Below are positions 26,232-35,537 of a stretch of 40,223 bases of DNA, piece by piece. Positions within the stretch are counted from its first letter, which is position 1; every line of letters starts with the position of its first letter. This DNA comes from Bacteroidales bacterium (GTDB taxonomy: Bacteria > Bacteroidota > Bacteroidia > Bacteroidales > VadinHA17), in assembly GCA_024763075.1 (NCBI GenBank), contig JANTGF010000038.1:1-40223 (forward strand), written 5' to 3'. Both the position numbers and the translations under genes were made by a program. Under the pieces are notes generated by a model. The model had not been told where the DNA came from. It worked only from the letters and a program-made list of their open reading frames with translations, and did no database searches.

Positions 26232-26320
26232 GCTTTGTGTTCCTTCGTGCTTTTCTTAGTGATACTTCGTGGTAAAAGAAAAATTAGTTTTAACCACCAG
26301 GGATACAATGGGTATCACAA
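26232..26320. repeat. imperfect inverted intergenic repeat
   Basis: The left part reads ctttgtgttccttcgtg and gatacttcgtggt. The right part (taaccaccagggatacaa, gggtatcacaa) is close to its reverse complement, with gtggt at 26269-26273 pairing with accac at 26293-26297 around an AT-rich centre. Similar 'cttcgtg ... accac' elements are familiar to me from Bacteroidota intergenic DNA, which is a recollection and not a search result. Confidence 0.45.
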
Positions 26321-26565
26321 AAGATCATCAACATGTTTTTTCTGCCTCAATTTCCATATCAGGACAAACAGGCCGGCATAAATCAGCATATGAAAATACT
26401 TCATCCAGTTTCTTTTGCCACCATAAACACTATAAATAAGCTAAAAAATGAATTTTTCTTTTAAATTCCGGCAATTTTTTAAGACACAAACATCTTGTTT
26501 TAATATAAATCGTATTTTTACCGGAGAAAAAGGTCGTTTTAGTCTTATTTTGTAAGAATTGTAGC

Positions 26566-29061
26566 ATGAAAAAAATTATCTTTCTGAATATATGGTTTTT
26601 GTTTTTAATACTTATTTCCGGATACAGCCAGAAAACCTATCCCAGATTTATAAAAGCTAAATATCCAATGGTTTGTTATGGAGATAAAAAAACAGCCAAT
26701 ACCCATATTCCTCCTCCTGCCCGGTTTTTAAAATCCACTCAACTGGGTGAAAAGAAATCAAATATCATTGTAGATTACAAAGGTTTTACAAGTGAGGCAA
26801 GAAAAGCATTTCAGTATGCAGTTGATATCTGGGAAAGCATTTTGGAATCTCCGGTACCTATTCATATGGAAGCAAACTGGGAGGCAATTGAAGGTTCTAC
26901 CCTGGGGAGCTGTTTTTCCAATGGTTATTACCTGGGAGTGTATTTTGGTGCCCTTCTTCCTTATGCATATTACCCACTTGCCGTAGCTGAAAAAATGAAT
27001 AAAGCTGAAATAAATGATCCTACAGAGCCTGACCTGATTGCCAGGTTTAATAAAACTGCCGAATGGTATTATGGAACGGACGGACAAACTCCAGCCGGAA
27101 AATATGATCTGGTAACTGTTGTTCTCCATGAAATTGGCCATGGGATCGGTTTCATTGGTACAATGGGCTTAACCAATAATAATCTGGGTACTTATGGTTT
27201 TGATAACGGATTAACCGTATCGTTTGATCATCATCTGGAAGGACTTGACAGCATTAGGCTAACAGATACCCTGGTTTTTGATGTACCTTCCCTGGAATTA
27301 AAACAGGCCATGACCAATGGCAAATTGTATTACAACAGTCCGGTTTTAAAGTTTAACAATAATAATGAACGGGCAAAAATGTATGCGCCCTCAACTTTTG
27401 ACCCGGGCTCAAGTGTTTATCACCTCGATGAATCAAAATACCCGCATGGCAATCCAAATTCCCTGATGACTCCCTTCACTTCATTTGCAGAATCCGTTCA
27501 CGATCCGGGGCCTATCACAATGGGAATGCTGGCTGATTGGGGGTGGATCCATACCTGGATTGATTTCGAGCCATTTAACGACAGGGAAGATCTGAGTGAA
27601 CCCTTTACCCTGGATGTTACCATTACCAGTGATACCCTTTTTTATCCGGATTCAACTTTCCTTGTTTACTCCTACGATGAATTTACCACGGCAGATACCA
27701 TCCTATTAGTAAATACCGGAACGGACAGTACCTTTTCCGCAACCATTCCTGTTGACTCCCTTGACCGTACTGTGAATTATTACGTATCTACTTTTGACTA
27801 TTTTGGGCGGAATTTTACCCAGCCCTCAGGTGCACCGGATCTGTTTTACAAGTTTTATGTGGGTCCCGATACGGTAAAACCTGTGATTGAACATTTCCCG
27901 GTGGAATTTATCCTTTACACAGCTGATTCATTAAAAATAAAAACTTCCGTTACCGATAATATGAAAATCGATTCAGTATATACAGAATACTTTATCAATG
28001 AAGAAACAGCTGTTTCACTTACCCTGCAACATGATTCTGCCACTGATTATTCTGCCTTTATCATTTTTACTGACGGCCAGCTTATACCCGGAGATTCTAT
28101 TTCATACCGGATTGTGGCGGTTGACAGTTCTCAAAATGCCAATGTGGCCTATCACCCTGAGGAAGGTTATCATGTGATCAGTGTGGAAGATATCCGTTTG
28201 CCTCAAAATGATTATCAGAATGATTTTAACACTGAAAGTGAGGACTTTTTGATGACAGGCTTTCTTGTTGAAACACCTGAAGGTTTTGAAAATGGCGGAT
28301 TAAATACAAAACATCCTTATGAAAGCCCCGACCAGGACAATCAGGAGATTGAGTATCTTGCACAGTTAAAAACGCCAATAATTCTAAAAGAGAGGGATGC
28401 TTTTATGCGTTTTGATGAAATTGTACTGGTGGAACCGGGAGAAACAGGAACGAAATGGGGGGATGATGAATTCTGGGATTATGTAATAGTTGAAGGATCA
28501 AAAGATGAGGGGAAAACATGGCATAATTTTGAACCGGGATACGATTGCAGGAAGTATAATGTGTGGCTTACCCGCTACAACTCTTCTATTGATGGAAACA
28601 ATTCTACTGCAAAAGGAACTCCGGAACTTTACAGAACACGCATGATTGACCTGCTCGGAAGTAATGAGCTAAAAGGAGGAGACACTGTTTTGATCCGTTT
28701 CAGGCTTTACTCTGACCCCTATGCTCATGGCTGGGGGTGGGTAATTGACAACCTTGAAATTCAGGGAACGGTTTCTTCTGTAAGATCTAAACATTCCGAT
28801 TCATTTGAGATTAATGTATTTCCAAATCCTGCCCGTGATCAGTTATCTCTTGAAATCCGGAATTTACCAGAGCCCATTGGCAAATATGTGATCTCTGTTT
28901 TCGATTTCCTTGGAAAAGAAATAAAAATCATTAACGGAAATTCAGGTACCCACCAGGTGACTGAGATAATTGATATTTCAGATATCCCCGACGGATTGAT
29001 GCTGATAAATTTTAAGACCGGGAACTATTCGAAATGGATTAAGGTTCTTAAGGTAGAATAA
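26566..29061 (+). CDS. T9SS-exported zincin metalloprotease
   Basis: The protein has 831 residues. A signal peptide ends near SGYSQ (residue 21). The catalytic domain covers about 60-325 and contains VLHEIGHGIGFIG with H188, E189 and H192, the HExxH zinc site, extended by G-x-G-F. SLMTPF at about 303-308 lies where a Met-turn is expected. Two Ig-like domains follow at about 340-545 and a jelly-roll domain (FDEIVLVEPGE, WDYVIVEGSKDEGKTW, GWGWVIDNLEIQG) at about 550-740. The end (VFPNPARDQLSLEI ... YSKWIKVLKVE) is a T9SS sorting domain. It should digest proteins at or outside the cell surface. No inhibitor or partner gene is adjacent. Confidence 0.8.
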   Translation: MKKIIFLNIWFLFLILISGYSQKTYPRFIKAKYPMVCYGDKKTANTHIPPPARFLKSTQLGEKKSNIIVDYKGFTSEARKAFQYAVDIWESILESPVPIHMEANWEAIEGSTLGSCFSNGYYLGVYFGALLPYAYYPLAVAEKMNKAEINDPTEPDLIARFNKTAEWYYGTDGQTPAGKYDLVTVVLHEIGHGIGFIGTMGLTNNNLGTYGFDNGLTVSFDHHLEGLDSIRLTDTLVFDVPSLELKQAMTNGKLYYNSPVLKFNNNNERAKMYAPSTFDPGSSVYHLDESKYPHGNPNSLMTPFTSFAESVHDPGPITMGMLADWGWIHTWIDFEPFNDREDLSEPFTLDVTITSDTLFYPDSTFLVYSYDEFTTADTILLVNTGTDSTFSATIPVDSLDRTVNYYVSTFDYFGRNFTQPSGAPDLFYKFYVGPDTVKPVIEHFPVEFILYTADSLKIKTSVTDNMKIDSVYTEYFINEETAVSLTLQHDSATDYSAFIIFTDGQLIPGDSISYRIVAVDSSQNANVAYHPEEGYHVISVEDIRLPQNDYQNDFNTESEDFLMTGFLVETPEGFENGGLNTKHPYESPDQDNQEIEYLAQLKTPIILKERDAFMRFDEIVLVEPGETGTKWGDDEFWDYVIVEGSKDEGKTWHNFEPGYDCRKYNVWLTRYNSSIDGNNSTAKGTPELYRTRMIDLLGSNELKGGDTVLIRFRLYSDPYAHGWGWVIDNLEIQGTVSSVRSKHSDSFEINVFPNPARDQLSLEIRNLPEPIGKYVISVFDFLGKEIKIINGNSGTHQVTEIIDISDIPDGLMLINFKTGNYSKWIKVLKVE

Positions 29062-29142
29062 ACGAAAAAAAACTATGAAAAACAGCTGAATATCCCGGTA
29101 TAAATTATTTAGCTTAAAATTTTAAACGTATAAAAATAATAT

Positions 29143-29150
29143 TAAATTTG
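29143..29150 (+). promoter_or_regulatory. -7 box upstream of atpD
   Basis: The sequence taaatttg is a full TAnnTTTG match, 33 bases before the atpD start. No good -33 element is visible, so this is a candidate only. Confidence 0.4.
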
Positions 29151-29183
29151 TGAGCTTAGTAACGATCATAATATCATAGATAA

Positions 29184-30692
<1,509 letters not shown>

Positions 30693-30798
30693 ACCTCTGT
30701 GACCCAAATCAGGAAATTTTTTGAATTATTCAGGATTACTGAATTCCTGCAGGCATTGCAATTATATTTTATAATAAAGATCTTTCAAAATTACAGAT

Positions 30799-31041
30799 AT
30801 GTATCTTGAAATTATCACACCTGAGGAAAAGGTCTTTTCAGGCGAAATAAAACTTATCCGTGTACCCGGGACGAAAGGATCTTTCGAGATCCTTCAGAAC
30901 CATGCACCCATTATATCAACGCTTGAAAAAGGGGATATAAAAGTAATCTCTTCATCCGGAAAAGAAGAACATTTTGAAATAAACGGAGGCCTTATTGAAG
31001 TCAGTGACAATAAGATTATTGTACTGGGTGAATTTATTTGA
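30799..31041 (+). CDS. atpC: F1 ATP synthase subunit epsilon, short form
   Basis: The protein has 80 residues. It covers the N-terminal beta-sandwich of epsilon (MYLEIITPEEKVFSGE, LIRVPGTKGSFEILQNHAPII, ALE-equivalent STLEKGDI) and ends at VLGEFI. The C-terminal two-helix domain that inhibits ATP hydrolysis in Escherichia coli and Bacillus is absent. The frame ends at a normal stop with no remnant of the helices after it, so this is the short epsilon common in Bacteroidota and not a frameshift. It lies 106 bases after atpD. Confidence 0.93.
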   Translation: MYLEIITPEEKVFSGEIKLIRVPGTKGSFEILQNHAPIISTLEKGDIKVISSSGKEEHFEINGGLIEVSDNKIIVLGEFI

Positions 31042-31076
31042 GAATGGGTTTCCCAGGTTGAAATTAAATAAATCAA

Positions 31077-31802
31077 ATGAAATATTTTATTCTGTCTGTT
31101 CTTTTAATCGCTCCTTTTCTCGTAAGTGGCCAGGTTCCTGTTCACTTCTATGCAGATGACAGCCTGGAAATAAATGCTGACTTTTACCAGGCCGACCCCT
31201 TTTCTCCCTATATTATTTTCATGCATCAGGCAGGTTCCTCAAGAGGTGAATACAGAGAAATAGCTCCCCGGTTCACAAAAATGAAGTATAACGGGCTTGC
31301 GGTTGACCTCCGTTCCGGGAAAGAGAGTAACTATATCCAGAATGAAACGGCTAAAAGAGCCAAACAAATGCACCTTCCGCACAAAATGAAGGATGCACGC
31401 AAAGATGTAATTGCAGCGGTAAATTATGCCTATAAAACCAGTGGCAAACCGGTCATTCTTTTTGGGAGTTCCTATACCGCTACCCTGGCTCTGGAGGTAG
31501 CAAAAGACAACCAAAAAGTTAGCGCAGTGGTGGCTTTTAGCCCCGGTGAGTATTTTTCAGGACATTCTGTAAAAAAGACCATTGCAGGTCTTTCCAAACC
31601 TTATTTTGTTACCGGGGCTGTAAAAGAAAAACCTTATATCACAGAGCTTATGTCCGAAACAAACTCTCCCCAGGGCATCCTCTTTTTTCCGGAGGAAGGA
31701 AAAGGCCGTCACGGAGCCAGTAACCTCTGGAAGAAGTCAGCAGATGCTTCAGAGTACTGGCTGGCTGTGATTGTGTTTTTCAGGTCTTTGGAGGATAATT
31801 AA
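31077..31802 (+). CDS. exported dienelactone-hydrolase-like alpha/beta hydrolase
   Basis: The protein has 241 residues with a signal peptide (MKYFILSVLLIAPFLVSGQ). An oxyanion-side strand reads YIIFMHQAGSSRGEY. The nucleophile elbow is FGSSYTA with S132, and GRHGAS carries the likely catalytic H212. An acid may lie near FVTGAVKEKPY, where the more usual Asp is not obvious. The short length and the MHQAGSSRGEY segment recall small Bacteroidota alpha/beta hydrolases of unknown substrate. It starts 35 bases after atpC and may be read from the same promoter. A functional link to ATP synthase is not expected. Confidence 0.7.
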   Translation: MKYFILSVLLIAPFLVSGQVPVHFYADDSLEINADFYQADPFSPYIIFMHQAGSSRGEYREIAPRFTKMKYNGLAVDLRSGKESNYIQNETAKRAKQMHLPHKMKDARKDVIAAVNYAYKTSGKPVILFGSSYTATLALEVAKDNQKVSAVVAFSPGEYFSGHSVKKTIAGLSKPYFVTGAVKEKPYITELMSETNSPQGILFFPEEGKGRHGASNLWKKSADASEYWLAVIVFFRSLEDN

Positions 31803-31894
31803 TTTTAACCTTTATTCCCCGTTTTCCGGCGAATTTATAAAACTCCCCCTGGAAACAGTAAATAGCAGGATTATTCATTAACATTAGATTTACA

Positions 31895-32230
31895 ATGGCT
31901 GAAAAAATTGTGGTAATAATCAGTACCTCTGATCCGGAGAAAGCACAAACAGCAGCAATGTACGTAAAGAATGCATTGTTTCAGGGTTGGATGGAAGAGG
32001 TGAAAATATTCTTTTTTGGTCCGGCACAGGATCTCCTTTTAGAAAATGAAGAACTGCAGGATTTTGTTAAGGAAGTCCGGGCAATGGAAGAGACTCCAAT
32101 TGCCTGTGAGTTTATTTCCGAAAGAGATCATACAAATAATCAGCTAAGTCAATTGGGTGTAAAAGTGGAGCCTGTAGGATACCAGATATCAGAGCTTATT
32201 AAAAATGGTTATGTACCAATGGTCTGGTGA
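31895..32230 (+). CDS. DsrE-family small protein
   Basis: The protein has 111 residues and no signal peptide. The Rossmann-like order of strand (KIVVIISTS), helix (AQTAAMYVKNALFQG), strand (EVKIFFFGPAQDLLL) and an internal PIACEF segment with one Cys match the DsrE/DsrF-like family, whose members include sulfur carriers and proteins of unknown function. The single Cys sits at the position where sulfurtransferase members carry theirs, but there are no sulfur-metabolism neighbours. Function is therefore left open. Confidence 0.7.
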   Translation: MAEKIVVIISTSDPEKAQTAAMYVKNALFQGWMEEVKIFFFGPAQDLLLENEELQDFVKEVRAMEETPIACEFISERDHTNNQLSQLGVKVEPVGYQISELIKNGYVPMVW

Positions 32231-32259
32231 TTATAACTTATGTCAACTTATAAATATAA

Positions 32260-32267
32260 TAAATTTG
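32260..32267 (+). promoter_or_regulatory. -7 box of the TolB/TPR gene
   Basis: The sequence taaatttg matches TAnnTTTG and lies 13 bases before the ATG at 32281, so the untranslated leader would be very short. Confidence 0.45.
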
Positions 32268-32280
32268 TTTTGGCTTATTC

Positions 32281-34080
32281 ATGAGTCTTAAAAAATACAT
32301 ATCTGAACTTAAACGTCGTCATGTTTTCAAGGCCGGCATTGCATATTTGGTGGTAGCCTGGGTAATTGCAGAGGTTGCATCCGTGGTTCTTCCAACATTC
32401 GATGCTCCGGCTTATATTATGAAAGTTCTTTTGATTGTTCTGATCATAGGTTTTCCGGTAAATTTGATTTTTGCCTGGATATACGACCTTACCCCGGAGG
32501 GAATTAAGAAAACAGAGGACACTGATCAAAAAGTTCTGATTTCAGAACAAAAAAACAGTCGCCTTAATAAAGTGATCATTGCATCACTGGCTACTATTGT
32601 AGTTCTTTTACTAATCAATCAATTTTGGATTTCACCAACCAAAAAAGAAGGAAAAGTAAAAAGCAGTAAAATTGTTGAATCAGCAAATCCCCGTATAAAG
32701 TCTATCGACAGAATAGCAGTGCTTCCTTTTTCCAATACAAGACCCGATGCTGAAACAGATTACCTGGGTTTTGCTATTACCGATCAGATTATAGGGAATC
32801 TAAGCTATCTGAATAATATTTCCGTGCGATCATCCGGTTCTGTCCGCAAGTATGAAAAAAAAGTGATTGATCCAAAAGCAGCCGGGGATAGCCTTGAAGT
32901 AGACTATATATTAGTTGGTAATTTCTTAAAGGAAGCCAATACGATTCGTCTGAATGTTGAACTTGTTAAGGTCAGTACCAATGAAATGATCTGGCGCGAA
33001 CCTATAGAAGTTGATTTCCACAGTGCTTTTGAACTCCAGGATATTGTAGCGCAAAAAGTGGTTGAAGGATTAAATATTCAGTTCTCTCAGGAGGAGCTGA
33101 ACAGAATTGAAAAAGATATTCCCTCAAGTCCTTTAGCATATGAATATTATCTTCGTGCCTTGTCATTCCCATTAACACTTGAGGGAAACCAACTTGCCAC
33201 AGAAATGCTAAAAAAATCAATTGAATTAGATTCAAATTATGCACCGGCTTATTCGCAACTTGCGGATCGGCTTCACCGGGTGGCTATATATGAAAAGTTT
33301 GATCCTGAAAAATACAGGCAGGCAGAAAATATTTATCTAAAGGCCATTTCTCTTAATAATGATCTTATTAGTGCGAATGCAGGTTTGGCAATGTATTATG
33401 TAGAAACCGGTAGAATTGATAATGCTGTAGAAATTTCAAATCATTTGCTTAAAATTAATCCTAATAACGCAGATGCACTTTTTTCTTTAGGATACAGTTA
33501 TCGATACGCAGGTATGGTTCAGGAAAGTATTATAAAAATGGAAGAAGCTATTAAAAATGACCCTCGAAATCCCAGGTTTCGAACTTTAAGTTTGTCATAC
33601 TATACTGCAGGAGATCACAAAAAGGCATTCAAGGTATTTGAAAATCTTGAAGGTAGTCACTGGAATACCGGGATGAAGGGATTTCTTTATTTTAGCCAGG
33701 GGAAAAATGAACAGGCACTTGAGATCTTTAATCAAATCATTAATGATCAACCTGACTCATTCTGGGGTTTAATTGCTATTACATATAGGGCAATTATTCA
33801 GGGCGATACTTTAACCGGACTCCAAACATTGCAGAAACGTGAGAAATTGAATGTTATAGATGCAGAATCTCTATACCATCTGGCTGGTGATCATGCCTTA
33901 CTTGGGGATAAAGATGGATGTCTGCGAAGTTTGAAAAAAGCAGTTGAGGGAGGATATTTCAATTATCCCTTTATGCTTTCTGATCCTTTTTTAGATTCGG
34001 TGCGTGATGATCCGGAATTCCAAAGAATTCTGGATGAAGCTAAAATGAAACACGAAGCTTTTAAAAAGAAATTCTTTTGA
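32281..34080 (+). CDS. membrane-anchored TolB-like / TPR protein
   Basis: The protein has 599 residues. The N-terminus (ISELKRRHVFKAGIAYLVVAW ... FAWIYDLTPEGIKK) carries two membrane helices and is the conserved start seen in TPR proteins often annotated with adenylate cyclase domains; no cyclase domain is present. A third helix lies near 95-115. Residues about 143-275 (IAVLPFSNTRPDAETDYLGFAI, YILVGNFLKEANTIRLNVELV) resemble the N-terminal domain of TolB/FlgO. From about 285 to the end there are seven or so TPR-like helical pairs (APAYSQLADRLHRVA, ADALFSLGYSYRYAGMVQESI). It probably works as an envelope scaffold or sensor; the partner is unknown. Confidence 0.75.
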   Translation: MSLKKYISELKRRHVFKAGIAYLVVAWVIAEVASVVLPTFDAPAYIMKVLLIVLIIGFPVNLIFAWIYDLTPEGIKKTEDTDQKVLISEQKNSRLNKVIIASLATIVVLLLINQFWISPTKKEGKVKSSKIVESANPRIKSIDRIAVLPFSNTRPDAETDYLGFAITDQIIGNLSYLNNISVRSSGSVRKYEKKVIDPKAAGDSLEVDYILVGNFLKEANTIRLNVELVKVSTNEMIWREPIEVDFHSAFELQDIVAQKVVEGLNIQFSQEELNRIEKDIPSSPLAYEYYLRALSFPLTLEGNQLATEMLKKSIELDSNYAPAYSQLADRLHRVAIYEKFDPEKYRQAENIYLKAISLNNDLISANAGLAMYYVETGRIDNAVEISNHLLKINPNNADALFSLGYSYRYAGMVQESIIKMEEAIKNDPRNPRFRTLSLSYYTAGDHKKAFKVFENLEGSHWNTGMKGFLYFSQGKNEQALEIFNQIINDQPDSFWGLIAITYRAIIQGDTLTGLQTLQKREKLNVIDAESLYHLAGDHALLGDKDGCLRSLKKAVEGGYFNYPFMLSDPFLDSVRDDPEFQRILDEAKMKHEAFKKKFF

Positions 34081-34173
34081 ATATAAGGCTACTCAAGGGA
34101 TAATTTTGAGTTACTCCGTAACTAACAAATTAATAAAACTTAATCCTTTTTGCCCAAATATCGTATAAACATA

Positions 34174-34213
34174 CCCGGGGAAACGGAATCTTGTCTTTTT
34201 TTCCCGGTTTTTT
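34174..34213 (+). terminator. probable intrinsic terminator after the TPR gene
   Basis: A stem of cccggggaaa (from 34174) with ttcccgg (34201-34207), one bulged base and a loop of about 17 bases, is followed by six T residues at 34208-34213. It lies about 95 bases past the stop. Confidence 0.5.
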
Positions 34214-34241
34214 GTAACTTTTATTTCAAAAGAGATTCAAA

Positions 34242-35462
34242 ATGAGAACAATATTCATCATATTTCTAATACTGGTTCTTGCAGCAACTTCCTCTTTTTC
34301 ACAATTTTTATCCGGCGATTGTTGTACATGCTATGCATATGAATATGGCAGTCAGGAAGATTTTTACAGAGATTCATCCATCTACCTGATCTGGAACAGG
34401 GAAACCGGTGACTGGGAAGAAAGTTCCTTCTCAAAATATACATACAGTAATGGAAGGCTTGAAAAAACAATTGGTTATTATTTCGATAAAGACCTGTATC
34501 AACGCAATGAATCATATCTCCAGATCAAGAATCCTGTCCCCGGAGAGAATAGTCTGGAGAGGCTCACATACAAATGGAACAAAGATTTTCAAAACTGGAA
34601 AGAAAGCAGCAAGTCAGTAAGTTACTATAAGGATGATCATAAAATATCTCATAGTATAAATTTTAAATTTGATGAAAATGCTTGCAACTGGGAGTATAAT
34701 ACCCGTTTTGAAAACCTTATAGACAGTGAAAATGCAGCTACTTCTAATATTACTAAAAAATGGGATAAGCTTACAGGCAACTGGCAGGTTAATTTAAAGA
34801 ATCTTTGTACTGATGATCTTACAAATCTAAAAAGGACCTGTTTTACAACTTCATTGAATGTAAAGACCGGTGCATGGGAACAAACACGCAAAACCCTATA
34901 CCAATACAATACAAATATGCGGGTTGCGGAGATGTTCCTGTATGACTGTGATAAAGAAAACAATGATTGGAAACCTATCCATCATTCAAAATATGAGTAT
35001 GATGAAATTGGCAGAAAAATCAGGTGGTTCAGCTGGTCATATGATAAAAAATCAGGAGAAGAAAAACCTTCCGGAAATCAGGAATATGTTTACGATGACC
35101 ACGGAAATAATTCTGAAGTTTTGAGCTTTTCTTTTGATAAGACTACAAAAGAATGGACAGTTTACCGAAAACAGATAAACTACTGGTCGAAATTGACAGA
35201 AACCAAAAGCAAGGAGATCTTATCCGGTACCCTGACAGTGTATCCGAACCCTTTTGTTGACCATACACTACTAAGCCTTACAGGTATTACAAATATTAAA
35301 AAGATTGAGCTTGTGAACTTAAATGGTAAGCTTGTGAGAAATTACTATGTTGATGATCCTCTTGAAGAACTGATGATTGAGAAGAATGAGCTGATGCCCG
35401 GAATGTACATTGTAAAAGTCTATGCAAATAAAATTTATACCGGGAGAATAGTTATCCGCTAA
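34242..35462 (+). CDS. T9SS-exported protein of tandem tryptophan repeats
   Basis: The protein has 406 residues. A signal peptide (ends TSSFSQ, residue 21) is followed by a C-x-x-C pair (GDCCTC) and then about eight copies of a roughly 40-residue unit whose core is [WFY][ND]K-x-TG-x-W followed by a Y-x-Y strand (for example WNRETGDWEESSFSKYTY, WNKDFQNWKESS, WDKLTGNWQV, LNVKTGAWEQT, CDKENNDWKP, FDKTTKEWTV). The end (VYPNPFVDHTLLSLTG ... YTGRIVIR) is a T9SS sorting domain. The repeats suggest an elongated beta structure for adhesion or glycan contact. No enzyme motif is visible and the family is unknown to me. Confidence 0.7.
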   Translation: MRTIFIIFLILVLAATSSFSQFLSGDCCTCYAYEYGSQEDFYRDSSIYLIWNRETGDWEESSFSKYTYSNGRLEKTIGYYFDKDLYQRNESYLQIKNPVPGENSLERLTYKWNKDFQNWKESSKSVSYYKDDHKISHSINFKFDENACNWEYNTRFENLIDSENAATSNITKKWDKLTGNWQVNLKNLCTDDLTNLKRTCFTTSLNVKTGAWEQTRKTLYQYNTNMRVAEMFLYDCDKENNDWKPIHHSKYEYDEIGRKIRWFSWSYDKKSGEEKPSGNQEYVYDDHGNNSEVLSFSFDKTTKEWTVYRKQINYWSKLTETKSKEILSGTLTVYPNPFVDHTLLSLTGITNIKKIELVNLNGKLVRNYYVDDPLEELMIEKNELMPGMYIVKVYANKIYTGRIVIR

Positions 35463-35469
35463 AATTTGG

Positions 35470-35502
35470 CAGGTGTCTCAGTTTGAGGCACCTGTTTTTT
35501 TT
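35470..35502 (+). terminator. strong intrinsic terminator
   Basis: Arms caggtgtctca (35470-35480) and tgaggcacctg (35484-35494) pair over 11 bases with one G-U, around a 3-base loop, followed by eight T residues. It ends the transcript of the tryptophan-repeat gene and separates it from the decarboxylase gene. Confidence 0.85.
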
Positions 35503-35537
35503 CTACCTTTGGAAAACTATTAAGATAAATCCATATT

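Larger units (their letters stand above)
26036..26565. other. 530-base intergenic region with repeats and no gene
   Basis: No coding frame is supported here. The stretch holds three inverted-repeat elements: ccgatg/catcgg around one base at 26109-26121; aagactt/aagtctt around cga at 26136-26152; and a long imperfect one at 26232-26320. The density of palindromes in one spacer suggests inserted non-coding repeat elements. Confidence 0.6.

Noticed and set aside
30799-31041. Frameshifted or truncated atpC
   Set aside because: The short epsilon ends cleanly and no remnant of the helical domain follows; this length is normal in Bacteroidota.
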